Position numbers and translations under genes: made by a program. From positions 2,604,001 through 2,668,000 of the forward strand of contig NZ_RBKS01000001.1 in NCBI RefSeq assembly GCF_003634555.1: a DNA stretch of 64,000 bases. Direction: 5' to 3'. This DNA comes from Frondihabitans australicus. GTDB lineage: Bacteria > Actinomycetota > Actinomycetes > Actinomycetales > Microbacteriaceae. Shown here in pieces: positions 29,840 to 37,847 of this stretch. Numbering within the stretch: the stretch's first letter is position 1; the number at the start of each line of letters is the position of its first letter. The notes below the pieces were generated by a model. The model did no database searches. It worked only from the letters and a program-made list of their open reading frames with translations, and had not been told where the DNA came from.

Positions 29840-30556
29840 TCAGGCCTGGGCGTGCTCGATGGCGCGGTCGAGCCACTCCCCCATGAGGTCGCGTTCGGCG
29901 GCGCTGAGCCCGTCGAGGCGACCGGCCATCGCCCGCAGAGCCACGGCGGTCGCGATGGCCTCGCCCGGCGACTCGAACCCCTCCGAGCGCAGGATCCGCG
30001 ACAGCACCGCGTCGAGGAGCGCCCCCGCGAGCCCCTCGTCGCGCGCGGCGGGGTCGACGGACAGCAGAGTCGTGATGGCGCCGACGCCGGCCGCGGAGAT
30101 CATCGCCACGGCGCGCTCCTCGCTCACGCGGAGCCGGCCGGTCTCGGCGACGCGACGCACACGCTCCTCCAGAACCGCGCGGCCGCTCCTCGCGGCCGCC
30201 GAGGTGCGCACGCGGTCGGGGTCGCTCAGCAGGCGGAACAGCGTCGGGTTCGCGAGGCCAAATGCGATCTGCGCGTCCCACCCCGCTCGGAGGTCGTCGA
30301 GCGGTTCGACGCCCTCGCTCGTGGCGTGCTCGACGACGGCGGCCTTGGCGGCGACGTAGCCCGCCATGACGTGCTCGGCGACGGCCTCGAGCAGGCCGTC
30401 CTTGTCGCCGAAGAGCCGGTAGATCGCAGGAGCCTGCACCCCCGCGTCGTGCGCGACCCGTCGCGTCGTGAGCGCGGCCGGCCCCTCGTCGCGGAGGAGC
30501 GTCGCCGCGGCGTCGACGATGCGGTCGCGGGTGTCGTGCATGGTCTCCGAAGTCAC
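29840..30556 (-). CDS. TetR family regulator
   Basis: The 238-aa protein has an N-terminal HTH at about 10-55 (RDRIVDAAATLLRDEG, TTRRVAHDAGVQAPAIYRLFGDKDGLLEAV) and a helical C-terminal sensor domain. It is divergent from the NmrA-like gene. The 86-bp gap contains two nested palindromes that should be its operators, so it probably represses the oxidoreductase and itself. The ligand is unknown. Confidence 0.87.
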   Translation of the reverse strand: MTSETMHDTRDRIVDAAATLLRDEGPAALTTRRVAHDAGVQAPAIYRLFGDKDGLLEAVAEHVMAGYVAAKAAVVEHATSEGVEPLDDLRAGWDAQIAFGLANPTLFRLLSDPDRVRTSAAARSGRAVLEERVRRVAETGRLRVSEERAVAMISAAGVGAITTLLSVDPAARDEGLAGALLDAVLSRILRSEGFESPGEAIATAVALRAMAGRLDGLSAAERDLMGEWLDRAIEHAQA

Positions 30557-30561
30557 GGAAC

Positions 30562-30607
30562 AACGATAACAACATCTTGCTATCGCCGTGATTCCGGTGT
30601 TATCGTT
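30562..30607. promoter_or_regulatory. divergent operator of the TetR / NmrA-like pair
   Basis: A 22-bp near-palindrome (30564-30585) begins CGATAAC and ends GCTATCG, with 18 of 22 positions symmetric. A wider inverted repeat, AACGATAACA (30562-30571) and TGTTATCGTT (30598-30607), spans the gap, and another GTTATCGCG lies at 30622. Repeated GTTATCG half-sites in the intergenic region of a TetR gene are a typical arrangement for its own binding. Confidence 0.65.
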
Positions 30608-30642
30608 CTTCTGTTTCCAAAGTTATCGCGAAAGGCGAAACC

Positions 30643-31512
30643 ATGTTCATCGTCACCGGCGCCACGGGCGTACTCAACGGCACCACCGTCGAGCACCTGC
30701 TCGAACGCGTGCACCCCTCCGAGATCGTCGTCGTGGCGCGAGACACGGCCGCGCCCGCCGCCGCCCGCTTCGCGGAGCGCGGCGTCGCCGTGCGGTACGG
30801 CGACTACGCCGAGCCCTCCTCTCTTCCCGCCGCCTTCGAGGGGGCGGACCAACTGCTGCTCGTGTCATCGAGCGACCCGAAGGCCGACGCCGTGGCCCTC
30901 CACGGGGCGGCGATCGACGCGGCGCGAGCCGTCGGTGTGGGCCGCGTCCTGTACACGAGTCATCAGGGGGCGGCCGCCGACACCCCGTTCGGCCCCGGCC
31001 GCGACCACTTCGCCACCGAGCGGCTTCTCGCCGACTCAGGGCTCGCCTGGACCTCGCTGCGCAACGGCTTCTACCTGCACAGTCTCGCCTGGCTCCTGGG
31101 GCCGTGGCGCGAGACCGGGACCATCGCGGTGCCGGCCGACGGCCCCGTGTCCTGGACCTCGCGGGGCGACGCGGCCGAGGCCGCGGCGGCGATCGTCGCC
31201 TCCGACGGCGCGTTCGACGGCCCGGTGACCATCACTGCCGGCGAGGCGCCGACCTTCGCCGAGATCGCGGCGACAGCCACCGAGGTCGCCGGTCGCGAGA
31301 TCCGCTTCGAGCTGCTCGACACCGACGACTGGATCGCCCGCCAGATCGCGGGCGGGCAGCCGGAGTTCATGGCGCGCTTCATGCTCGGCATGTACGAGGC
31401 CGCGGCCGGGGGCTTCTTCGCGGGCACCGATCCGCTCGCCGGGCGGCTGCTCGGGCGGCCGATGGAGTCGGTGGGCGACTTTCTCGCTGCTCCTGCGCCC
31501 GCCGGTCACTGA
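30643..31512 (+). CDS. NmrA-like NAD(P)-binding oxidoreductase
   Basis: The 289-aa atypical short-chain dehydrogenase has an N-terminal NAD(P)-binding motif VTGATGVLNGTTVEHLL and a Rossmann fold over the first 150 residues. A substrate region resembling NmrA/quinone reductase QorB-type proteins follows (LADSGLAWTSLRNGFYLHSL). The YxxxK catalytic pair of classical SDRs is not evident. Members reduce quinones or act as redox sensors. It is expected to be induced when the divergent TetR regulator releases its operator. Confidence 0.83.
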   Translation: MFIVTGATGVLNGTTVEHLLERVHPSEIVVVARDTAAPAAARFAERGVAVRYGDYAEPSSLPAAFEGADQLLLVSSSDPKADAVALHGAAIDAARAVGVGRVLYTSHQGAAADTPFGPGRDHFATERLLADSGLAWTSLRNGFYLHSLAWLLGPWRETGTIAVPADGPVSWTSRGDAAEAAAAIVASDGAFDGPVTITAGEAPTFAEIAATATEVAGREIRFELLDTDDWIARQIAGGQPEFMARFMLGMYEAAAGGFFAGTDPLAGRLLGRPMESVGDFLAAPAPAGH

Positions 31513-31538
31513 CCTCGGCCGGCGGGGCGGAGCAGGCC

Positions 31539-32858
31539 TCAGTACTTCTCGAGGCCGAGGTGGTCGCGGAGGTGGTCGCCCTCGTACTCGGTGCGGAACA
31601 GGCCGCGGCGCTGCAGCTCGGGGACGAGCTTGAGGGTGAAGTCCTCGACGCCGGTCGGGAAGTGCGTCGGCACGGCCAGGAATCCGTCGGTCGCGCCCAT
31701 CTCGAGCCACTCCTGCATGGTGCCGGCGATCGTCGACGGCGAGCCGACCATCTTCTTGTACGAGCCCTCGGCGAAGTACTTCGCCGTCTCGAGGGCCGAG
31801 AGCCCTCGCGACTGCGACACGTCGATGATGGCCTGACGGTGCGACTGGCCGGCGTTCGACGGCGGCAGGTCGGCGATCGGCGCATGGATGTCGGTCTTGG
31901 TGAAGTCGACGCCGCCGGCGAGCGCCCGAAGGTCGCTCAGCGCGAGATCGTCGGGGATCAACCCCATCATCTCGGCGGCCTTGCGCTGCGCCTCATCGTC
32001 GGTGTCGGCCACGATCGGCGTCATGCCGACGAGGATCTTGACGTGGTCGGGGTTGCGACCGAAGGCCTGGGCACGCGCACGGATGTCGTCGCGGAAGTCC
32101 TTCGCCTTCGCCGGGTCGGACTGCAGGGTGAACACGACGTCGGCGGTTCGCGCCGCGAGAGCCCGCCCGGGCTCCGACGCCCCGGCCTGGAAGATCACCG
32201 GCCGCACCTGCGGCGAGCGCCCGTGCGTGAGGGGTCCGCGCACCTCGAAGTGCTTGCCCTTGTGGGCGAGGAAGTGCATCTTGTCGACGTCGAAGTAGAC
32301 GCCGTTCTCCTTGTCGCGGACGACGGCTCCGTCGTCCCACGACTCCCAGAGGCCGGTGACGACTTCGACGAACTCGGCAGCGCGCTCGTAGCGATCGGCA
32401 TGGGCGAGGTGCGAGTCGTGGCCGAAGTTCTGGGCTTCGTCCTCGTTGAACGAGGTGACGAGGTTCCAGCCGGCTCGGCCCTTCGAGATGAAGTCGAGCG
32501 TCGCGAAGCGCCGAGCGATGTTGTAGGGCTCGTTGTAGCTGGTGGTCGCGGTCGCGGCGAGGCCGAGCTTGCTCGTCGCCATCGCCAGCGCGGGCAGGAG
32601 CATCGACGGGTCGAGGTGGATCGACCGGGGGCTGGCGACGCCGTAGTGGTCGCCGTTCATGATGTCCTGGCTGCGGCGGACAGCCGCCTGGTCTTCGAAG
32701 AACAGGGCGTCGAGCTTGGCGCCCTCGGCGAGCTGCGCGGCGCGGACGTACTGGTCGATGTCGACGTCGAACTCCGGCAGGGCGTCGGGCAGGCGCCAGG
32801 CGCCGAGGTGATAGCCGGGGAAGAGGAACATGGCGAGGGCGAGCTGCTTCTGAGGCAT
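31539..32858 (-). CDS. LLM-class flavin-dependent monooxygenase (NtaA/SnaA/DszA family)
   Basis: The 439-aa TIM-barrel flavoprotein uses FMNH2 supplied by a separate reductase. Family motifs visible are GAWRLPDA near the N-terminus, the FEDQAAVRRSQD segment, RRFATLDFISKGRAGWNLVTS, the LAHADRYERAAEFVEV helix, and PVIFQAGASEPGRALAARTADVVFT. NtaA/DszA-type enzymes oxidise chelators, sulfones or other organosulfur compounds, but the exact substrate is unknown. No reductase gene is adjacent. ATG 32858 has AAGGA 7 nt upstream. A short leader-like reading frame lies 54 nt upstream (32913-33002). Confidence 0.87.
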   Translation of the reverse strand: MPQKQLALAMFLFPGYHLGAWRLPDALPEFDVDIDQYVRAAQLAEGAKLDALFFEDQAAVRRSQDIMNGDHYGVASPRSIHLDPSMLLPALAMATSKLGLAATATTSYNEPYNIARRFATLDFISKGRAGWNLVTSFNEDEAQNFGHDSHLAHADRYERAAEFVEVVTGLWESWDDGAVVRDKENGVYFDVDKMHFLAHKGKHFEVRGPLTHGRSPQVRPVIFQAGASEPGRALAARTADVVFTLQSDPAKAKDFRDDIRARAQAFGRNPDHVKILVGMTPIVADTDDEAQRKAAEMMGLIPDDLALSDLRALAGGVDFTKTDIHAPIADLPPSNAGQSHRQAIIDVSQSRGLSALETAKYFAEGSYKKMVGSPSTIAGTMQEWLEMGATDGFLAVPTHFPTGVEDFTLKLVPELQRRGLFRTEYEGDHLRDHLGLEKY

Positions 32859-32912
32859 GGGGGATCCTTAAATGAGAGGTCGGAGCGAGGGGGACGAGCG
32901 GGCGGAGGCCTG

Positions 32913-33002
32913 CTAGTTCCCGTGCGCGATCTGACCCGGAGCCCAGGCGACGACGCGCGCGCGACGCAGTGCGCGTCGCGGTGCCGGTGTCGTCGCGGTC
33001 AT
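32913..33002 (-). CDS. possible 29-aa leader peptide upstream of the flavin monooxygenase
   Basis: The frame starts at ATG 33002 with GAGAGG about 7 nt upstream and ends at TAG 32913. It encodes a very Arg/Ala-rich peptide beginning MTATTPAPRRALRRARVV and ending WAPGQIAHGN. It lies 54 nt upstream of the monooxygenase start on the same strand, within what should be its 5' leader; a TACTCT -10-like box is at 33042-33047. Short upstream peptides are known before actinobacterial sulfur-starvation genes, but this one has no cysteine. It could be a regulatory leader, a small protein, or chance. I cannot check conservation. Confidence 0.4.
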   Translation of the reverse strand: MTATTPAPRRALRRARVVAWAPGQIAHGN

Positions 33003-33134
33003 GAGGGCGCCTCTCGGGCTCTGAGGATCGTTCGTGACGCCAGAGTACGAGGCGGGTGTTACGCGGGCGTTTCGAGCCCGTCTCGATTTCCACGCGCTGG
33101 TTTCGGCGGCTCCTGCGCCCGGAGCCGCCGCGGG

Positions 33135-34688
33135 TCAGCGGACGTAGTGGACGACGTTCGTCCGCGAGAAGTGCCACTGGCCGTCGATGTGGAAGCCGGC
33201 GGCAGCGAGCTCCTTCGTGACGAGGGGGCGCTGGTCGGCACTCGTGCCGGTGACGAGCCATACGTCGCGCGCGGCCACGGTCTTGCCGACGACGGCAGAG
33301 AGCGGGTACTGGGTGGACCACATGTGGTCGGTCCGGTCGCCCGGCGTCTTCAGCGTGATGTCGTCGAGACCGACGAACGCGGTCGGATACGTCTGCGCGA
33401 TGACGCGCGACGAGGTGAGCGGGTGGCGGTCGACGGGCCCGTAGACGACGTCCGAGACGACGCCGGCCGGCTCCAGCGACCGCTGCGTGGCGATGAGGGC
33501 GGCGACCTGATTCCACGCTGACGAGTCCTTCGCGGTCACCTGGCGCTGGGCGACGTAGGTGGGCGCCGAGAGCACCACGAGCACGGCCAGGGCGGCAGCC
33601 GCCAGGCGCCGACGGGGCAGCGCCGCGAGGGCGTACCCGACGAGGAGTGCTGCGCCGGGCGCGGCGAACGTGAGGTACCGCGGCGAGTACATCGGCGAGT
33701 GCACGACCGACTCCGCGACCAGCAGCACCGTCGGCACGAGCATCCAGGGCAGCGCGACCCCGAGAAGCTCGAGACCGGCGGGGCGACGAGAGCGCAGGAT
33801 CAGCGCGACGGCCACCACGACGGCGGTCCAGGCCGCCACGGCGAACCCCGGCGACCCGATGAACCACTGCGTCTGCAGCACCTCGGCGACCGTGTGGACG
33901 CTCGGCCGGGGAATCCAGTGGATCTGCCCGGACTGCCGTGACGCTTCCGCGGCGAGAGGGACGACGGCCACGAGAGCGATGCCGGCAGAGACCGCCGACC
34001 GCAGCAGCCGGATCCTGCCGCCCTTCGCCTCACCGGCGAGGCGATCGCGGCGAGCACAGGCGAGCGCGGTCACGGCGTGCGCCACCACGAGCAGCGCGAG
34101 GTAGAGGAAGACGGCGGTGCCCAGGATCGCGAGCGCCGCGTAGACGACCCACCCTCGTCGGCTCCGGGTCGGCGCGCGCCACGCGCGAAGGTAGGCGATG
34201 GTCATGGCGACGGCGAGCAGGGTCCCGACCGCGAACGACCGCCCCTCGGTTCCCATCCAGGTCACGCGCGGGAACAGGCAGAACGCCACGCCCGCCAGGA
34301 AGCCCACGCGGCGACCGGCGAGCATGCGCCCGAGCACGACGATCAGTGCGGCGGCCGCACCGGTGGCGAGAGCACTCGGCAGGCGGAGTGTGGTCGGGGT
34401 GTAGCCCACGAGGTCGAACCAGACGTGCATGCCGGCGTAGTAGGTGGCGTGCACGATGTCGACGGTGGTGAGCATGCGGGCGAGGGCGCTCCACGAGCGG
34501 GTCGCCGAGACGACGGTCGCGGACTCGTCGTACCAGAGCGACGGAACCCACGAGAAGGCGAACGCGAGGGCAGCGCCGACGACGCCGACGATCAGTGCGT
34601 CGAGCGTGCGGCGGGCCGGACGGGCCCCGGGCGCGCGGACGGCCGCGAGCGGGCTGCCGGTCGCGGTCGCGGCTGCGGTCGTCGTCAT
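33135..34688 (-). CDS. GT-C type membrane glycosyltransferase (ArnT/PMT-like)
   Basis: The 517-aa polytopic protein starts at ATG 34688 (MTTTAAATATG). The first extracytoplasmic loop after helix 1 contains the SLWYDESATVVSATRSW segment. Its acidic D-E pair is the catalytic signature of GT-C enzymes that use polyprenyl-phosphate sugars. About ten helices follow, then a soluble C-terminal domain (about 400-517) that faces outward. The likely role is transfer of a sugar from a lipid donor to cell-wall polymer or protein. It is divergent from the VIT-family gene. Confidence 0.78.
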   Translation of the reverse strand: MTTTAAATATGSPLAAVRAPGARPARRTLDALIVGVVGAALAFAFSWVPSLWYDESATVVSATRSWSALARMLTTVDIVHATYYAGMHVWFDLVGYTPTTLRLPSALATGAAAALIVVLGRMLAGRRVGFLAGVAFCLFPRVTWMGTEGRSFAVGTLLAVAMTIAYLRAWRAPTRSRRGWVVYAALAILGTAVFLYLALLVVAHAVTALACARRDRLAGEAKGGRIRLLRSAVSAGIALVAVVPLAAEASRQSGQIHWIPRPSVHTVAEVLQTQWFIGSPGFAVAAWTAVVVAVALILRSRRPAGLELLGVALPWMLVPTVLLVAESVVHSPMYSPRYLTFAAPGAALLVGYALAALPRRRLAAAALAVLVVLSAPTYVAQRQVTAKDSSAWNQVAALIATQRSLEPAGVVSDVVYGPVDRHPLTSSRVIAQTYPTAFVGLDDITLKTPGDRTDHMWSTQYPLSAVVGKTVAARDVWLVTGTSADQRPLVTKELAAAGFHIDGQWHFSRTNVVHYVR

Positions 34689-34868
34689 GACGCGGGTCTC
34701 GTGTGGTCGATCATCGTGGGCAACCCTCTCGGGAACACCGCAAGATTCGCGCAAGAATGCGCGGTCGATCGCCCGTGATCGTTCGAGTCCTCACATGTTC
34801 GAGGCGGACACCGGCCAGACCGGGGAGCCGTGGTGGCATGCCGGTCGCCGACGCGCGATGCTGACTCC

Positions 34869-35600
34869 ATGACGGATTCGACCGCGTCGTACGTCGCCCA
34901 CGACGGCGAAGAGCACGACGGCAACCTCGCCGGCCGACTGAACTGGCTGCGCGCCGGGGTCCTCGGAGCGAACGACGGGATCGTGTCGGTGGCCGCGATC
35001 GTCGTCGGCGTGGCCGGCGCGACGCCCGCCACGGCGCCGATCGCGACCGCCGGCGTCGCCGCCCTGGTCGGCGGCGCCATCTCGATGGCCCTCGGCGAGT
35101 ACGTCTCCGTGAGCAGCCAGCGCGACACGCAGCGCGCGCTCATCGAGAAGGAGCGCCGAGAGCTCGCCGACGATCCCGACGTGGAGCTCGAGGAGCTGAC
35201 CGGCCTCTACGAGGAGCGCGGGCTCAGCCGTTCCACGGCCGAGCTCGTCGCCCGCGAGCTCACGGAGCACGACGCCCTCCGTGCACATCTCTCGATCGAG
35301 CTCGGCATCGACGAGGACGACGTGGTGAGCCCCTGGCGTGCGGCCGGTGCCTCGGCGCTGGCGTTCACCATCGGCGCCCTGCTGCCCCTCCTGGCGATCC
35401 TGCTGCCACCCGCGGCCGCGCGCGTGCCCGTCACCTTCGCCGCCGTCCTCGTCGCGCTGGCCCTGACCGGCCGGATCTCCGCCCGCCTGGGCGGCGGCTC
35501 GGCCCTCCGAGCGGTCGTCCGCGTCGTCGCGGGAGGCGTGCTCGCCCTGGCGGCGACGTTCGCGATCGGCACGCTGCTGCACACGGGCGGTCTCGCGTGA
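34869..35600 (+). CDS. VIT1/CCC1-family iron/manganese transporter
   Basis: The 243-aa protein starts at ATG 34869. It opens with the family signature LNWLRAGVLGANDGIVSVAAIVVGVAGA (two segments, LRAGVLGANDGIVS and AAIVVGVAGA) and SMALGEYVSVSSQRD. The cytosolic metal-binding helical insert is at about 90-150 (EKERRELADDPDVELEELTGLYEERG). Three C-terminal helices follow, making five in total. Relatives export or sequester Fe2+ and Mn2+. The response-regulator gene starts only 13 nt downstream, so co-transcription with the two-component/ferric-reductase cluster is likely and suggests a metal-redox theme. Confidence 0.87.
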   Translation: MTDSTASYVAHDGEEHDGNLAGRLNWLRAGVLGANDGIVSVAAIVVGVAGATPATAPIATAGVAALVGGAISMALGEYVSVSSQRDTQRALIEKERRELADDPDVELEELTGLYEERGLSRSTAELVARELTEHDALRAHLSIELGIDEDDVVSPWRAAGASALAFTIGALLPLLAILLPPAAARVPVTFAAVLVALALTGRISARLGGGSALRAVVRVVAGGVLALAATFAIGTLLHTGGLA

Positions 35601-35613
35601 CGGGCGGTCCGGC

Positions 35614-36297
35614 ATGAGCAGGATCCTCGTCGTCGACGACGATCCCGAGATGCGCGAGCTCGTCGCCGCGAGCCTCGCCGACGAGGGCCACGACGTCACA
35701 GCCGTCGGCGACGGGGTCGCCGCCCTCATCGAGGCGGGCCGACGGACGTTCGACGCCGCGGCCGTCGACGTGATGCTGCCCGAGATGACCGGGTTCGAGA
35801 TCTGCCGGAGGCTGCGGGAGAGCGGGCGGACGTTCCCGGTGATCCTGGTGACGGCCCGCGACGCGGTCGACGACCGCATCTTCGGGCTCGACTCGGGGGC
35901 CGACGACTACCTCACGAAGCCGTTCTCGCTGGCCGAGCTGAACGCGCGGATCCGCGCCCAGCTGCGACGGCAGGCGACCGTCCCGACGGCGCCCGCCATG
36001 GTCGAGGCGGGCGACGTGCAGCTCGACACGACCGCAGTTCGGGCGCGCATCGGCGGGCGGACCGTCGCGTTCAGCGTGAAGGAGTTCTCGCTCCTCCGCT
36101 TCCTGCTCGTCGAAGCGCCCGAGCCGGTCACCCGAGCCGCGATCCTCACCGAGGTCTGGGGCTCGGCCGAGCACTTCGACCCGACCATCGTCGACCAGTA
36201 CGTCAGCTACGTCCGCCGGAAGCTCGCCGGCGCGGCATCGACCGTCACCATCGCGACGGTCCGGGGCGTGGGCTACCGGGCCGAGGCTCCGGAGTGA
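35614..36297 (+). CDS. OmpR-family response regulator (metal/redox cluster)
   Basis: The 227-aa protein has a receiver domain at 1-115: DDD at residues 7-9, phospho-Asp in AAVDVMLPEMTG, Thr in LVTARDA and Lys in YLTKPFS. A PhoB-type winged helix follows from about 130 (FSVKEFSLLRFLLVEAPEPVTRAAILTEVWG, split here before PEPV). Its partner is the histidine kinase starting at 36294, which overlaps by GTGA. The likely targets are the ferric-reductase-like operon immediately downstream and perhaps the VIT gene upstream. Confidence 0.9.
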   Translation: MSRILVVDDDPEMRELVAASLADEGHDVTAVGDGVAALIEAGRRTFDAAAVDVMLPEMTGFEICRRLRESGRTFPVILVTARDAVDDRIFGLDSGADDYLTKPFSLAELNARIRAQLRRQATVPTAPAMVEAGDVQLDTTAVRARIGGRTVAFSVKEFSLLRFLLVEAPEPVTRAAILTEVWGSAEHFDPTIVDQYVSYVRRKLAGAASTVTIATVRGVGYRAEAPE

Positions 36298-37748
36298 CGC
36301 CGTCGGCCTGGCCGATCCGCGTGAGGATCACCCTCGGCAGCCTTCTCGTAGCGGGGATCGTCCTCGCGGGCGTCGCCGGTCTCATGGCGTTCCAGATCCG
36401 CTCCACGACGAACCAGAGCGAGACGACTCTCGCGAACAGCGACATCGCCCCATACATCGCCGATCTCCGCAACAATCCGGGTGAGAAGCCCGACACGCCG
36501 TCGTCCGGAATCCTCGTCGCGATTCGCGCCGAGTCGGGCGCCTTCCTCCTGAACACCCTGCCGACCGGCCTCCAGCGGAATCTCGACGACCGCGACCTGC
36601 ACGACCGCGACTTCGTGCGGCTTCCCGGTGCGGCGAGCGACGCCCAGGCCCCGACCCGGCGCGTGTCGAGCGGCGGAACGACCTACGTCGTCGTCGAGCG
36701 GCACCTGGCGACCTCGCACGGCGACTACACGCTGTGGGGCGCTCGCAGCACCGCGTCGGGCGATCTCACGATCGCGGCCCTCGACCGGTCGCTCGCTCTC
36801 GGACTCGTTCTGGCGCTGGCGGGATTCGGCGCGGCCGCGTGGCTGCTGACCACGCTCTCGCTGCGGCCCGTGCGCCGGATGGCGCAGTCGGCCGAACGCC
36901 TCAGCCGCGACGACACCGGGCAGTCGCTGCCGGTCCCTCCCGGGCGCGACGAGCTGGCCACCCTGGGGCGGACCCTCAACGCCTTCATCGACCGGCTCCG
37001 CAGAAGCGCCGACCACGAACGGCAGATGGTGTCCGACGCCAGCCACGAGCTGCGCACGCCGCTCGCCGCCCTCACGGCGCGACTCGAGCGCGCCCACCGG
37101 TCGGCGGGCGACGCCGCCGCACTCGAACGCGAGATCGACGCGGCGCAGACGTCGGTCGCCCGCCTCACCGAGCTGACGACCGTGCTGCTCGAGCTGTCGC
37201 GCCTCGACGCACCCGGCGAGGCGTCGACGGTGGGGACGAGGGCGCAGGAGCAGGCGGAGACCGCCCCGCCCGAGAGTCTCGTGGCCGAGCTCCTGGAGTC
37301 CGTCGATCGCGCCCGCGTCAGCGACGGCCACGGGTCGGTGACGATCGACTTCGAGGTGCCCGACTCGACCGACGACGGGATGCGGTACGACATCGCCCCG
37401 GCGGCGTTCGGACGGATCGCCGACAACCTGCTGTCGAACGCGGTGACCTTCAGCCCGGAGCAGGGGACCGTGACCGTGGTGCTCGATCAGCGGGACGACG
37501 GCGCCCTGCACCTGGTCGTCCGCGACGAGGGCCCGGGCGTTCCGGGCGACTTCCTGCCGATCGCCTTCGACCGATTCACTCGGGCGGACGAGTCGCGTCG
37601 CCGGATCCGCGGCGGGAGCGGCCTCGGCCTGGCGCTCGTGCGCGGTCTGGCCGTGCGCGCCGGTGGCGAGGCTCGTCTCGCGAACGCCGCCGGCGGTGGC
37701 GCGGAGGCGATCGTGATTCTTCCCGCGACGACCTCGAACAACATGTGA
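36294..37748 (+). CDS. sensor histidine kinase (metal/redox cluster)
   Basis: The 484-aa kinase starts at GTG 36294. Helix 1 is at about 10-30 (ITLGSLLVAGIVLAGVAGLM) and an extracytoplasmic sensor loop spans about 31-165. Helix 2 is near 168-188, then HAMP. HisKA carries the phospho-His in VSDASHELRTPLAALTARL. HATPase has N-box IADNLLSNAVTFS, G1 RDEGPGVPGDF and G2 GGSGLGLALVRGL. The sensor loop contains several His/Asp residues (DRDLHDRDF), which could be a metal site, though that is speculation. Confidence 0.9.
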   Translation: MTPSAWPIRVRITLGSLLVAGIVLAGVAGLMAFQIRSTTNQSETTLANSDIAPYIADLRNNPGEKPDTPSSGILVAIRAESGAFLLNTLPTGLQRNLDDRDLHDRDFVRLPGAASDAQAPTRRVSSGGTTYVVVERHLATSHGDYTLWGARSTASGDLTIAALDRSLALGLVLALAGFGAAAWLLTTLSLRPVRRMAQSAERLSRDDTGQSLPVPPGRDELATLGRTLNAFIDRLRRSADHERQMVSDASHELRTPLAALTARLERAHRSAGDAAALEREIDAAQTSVARLTELTTVLLELSRLDAPGEASTVGTRAQEQAETAPPESLVAELLESVDRARVSDGHGSVTIDFEVPDSTDDGMRYDIAPAAFGRIADNLLSNAVTFSPEQGTVTVVLDQRDDGALHLVVRDEGPGVPGDFLPIAFDRFTRADESRRRIRGGSGLGLALVRGLAVRAGGEARLANAAGGGAEAIVILPATTSNNM

Positions 37749-37804
37749 GTTCTCGAACGCCGCCGACACCCGCTCCCGGGCATTCGCATAGATATCGAAC
37801 TCAC
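37745..37804 (+). promoter_or_regulatory. inverted repeat before the ferric-reductase-like gene
   Basis: GTGAGTTC (37745-37752, overlapping the kinase stop) and GAACTCAC (37797-37804) are perfect 8-bp complements flanking the 99-bp gap. GTTC-TC-GAAC lies at 37749-37758. This is the only sizeable gap in the cluster and the natural place for a response-regulator site or an internal promoter. No clear -10/-35 pair is visible. Confidence 0.35.
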
Positions 37805-37847
37805 GATGGTCTCCACCACGACGCACAGAGCGCCCCCAGGAGACCCC

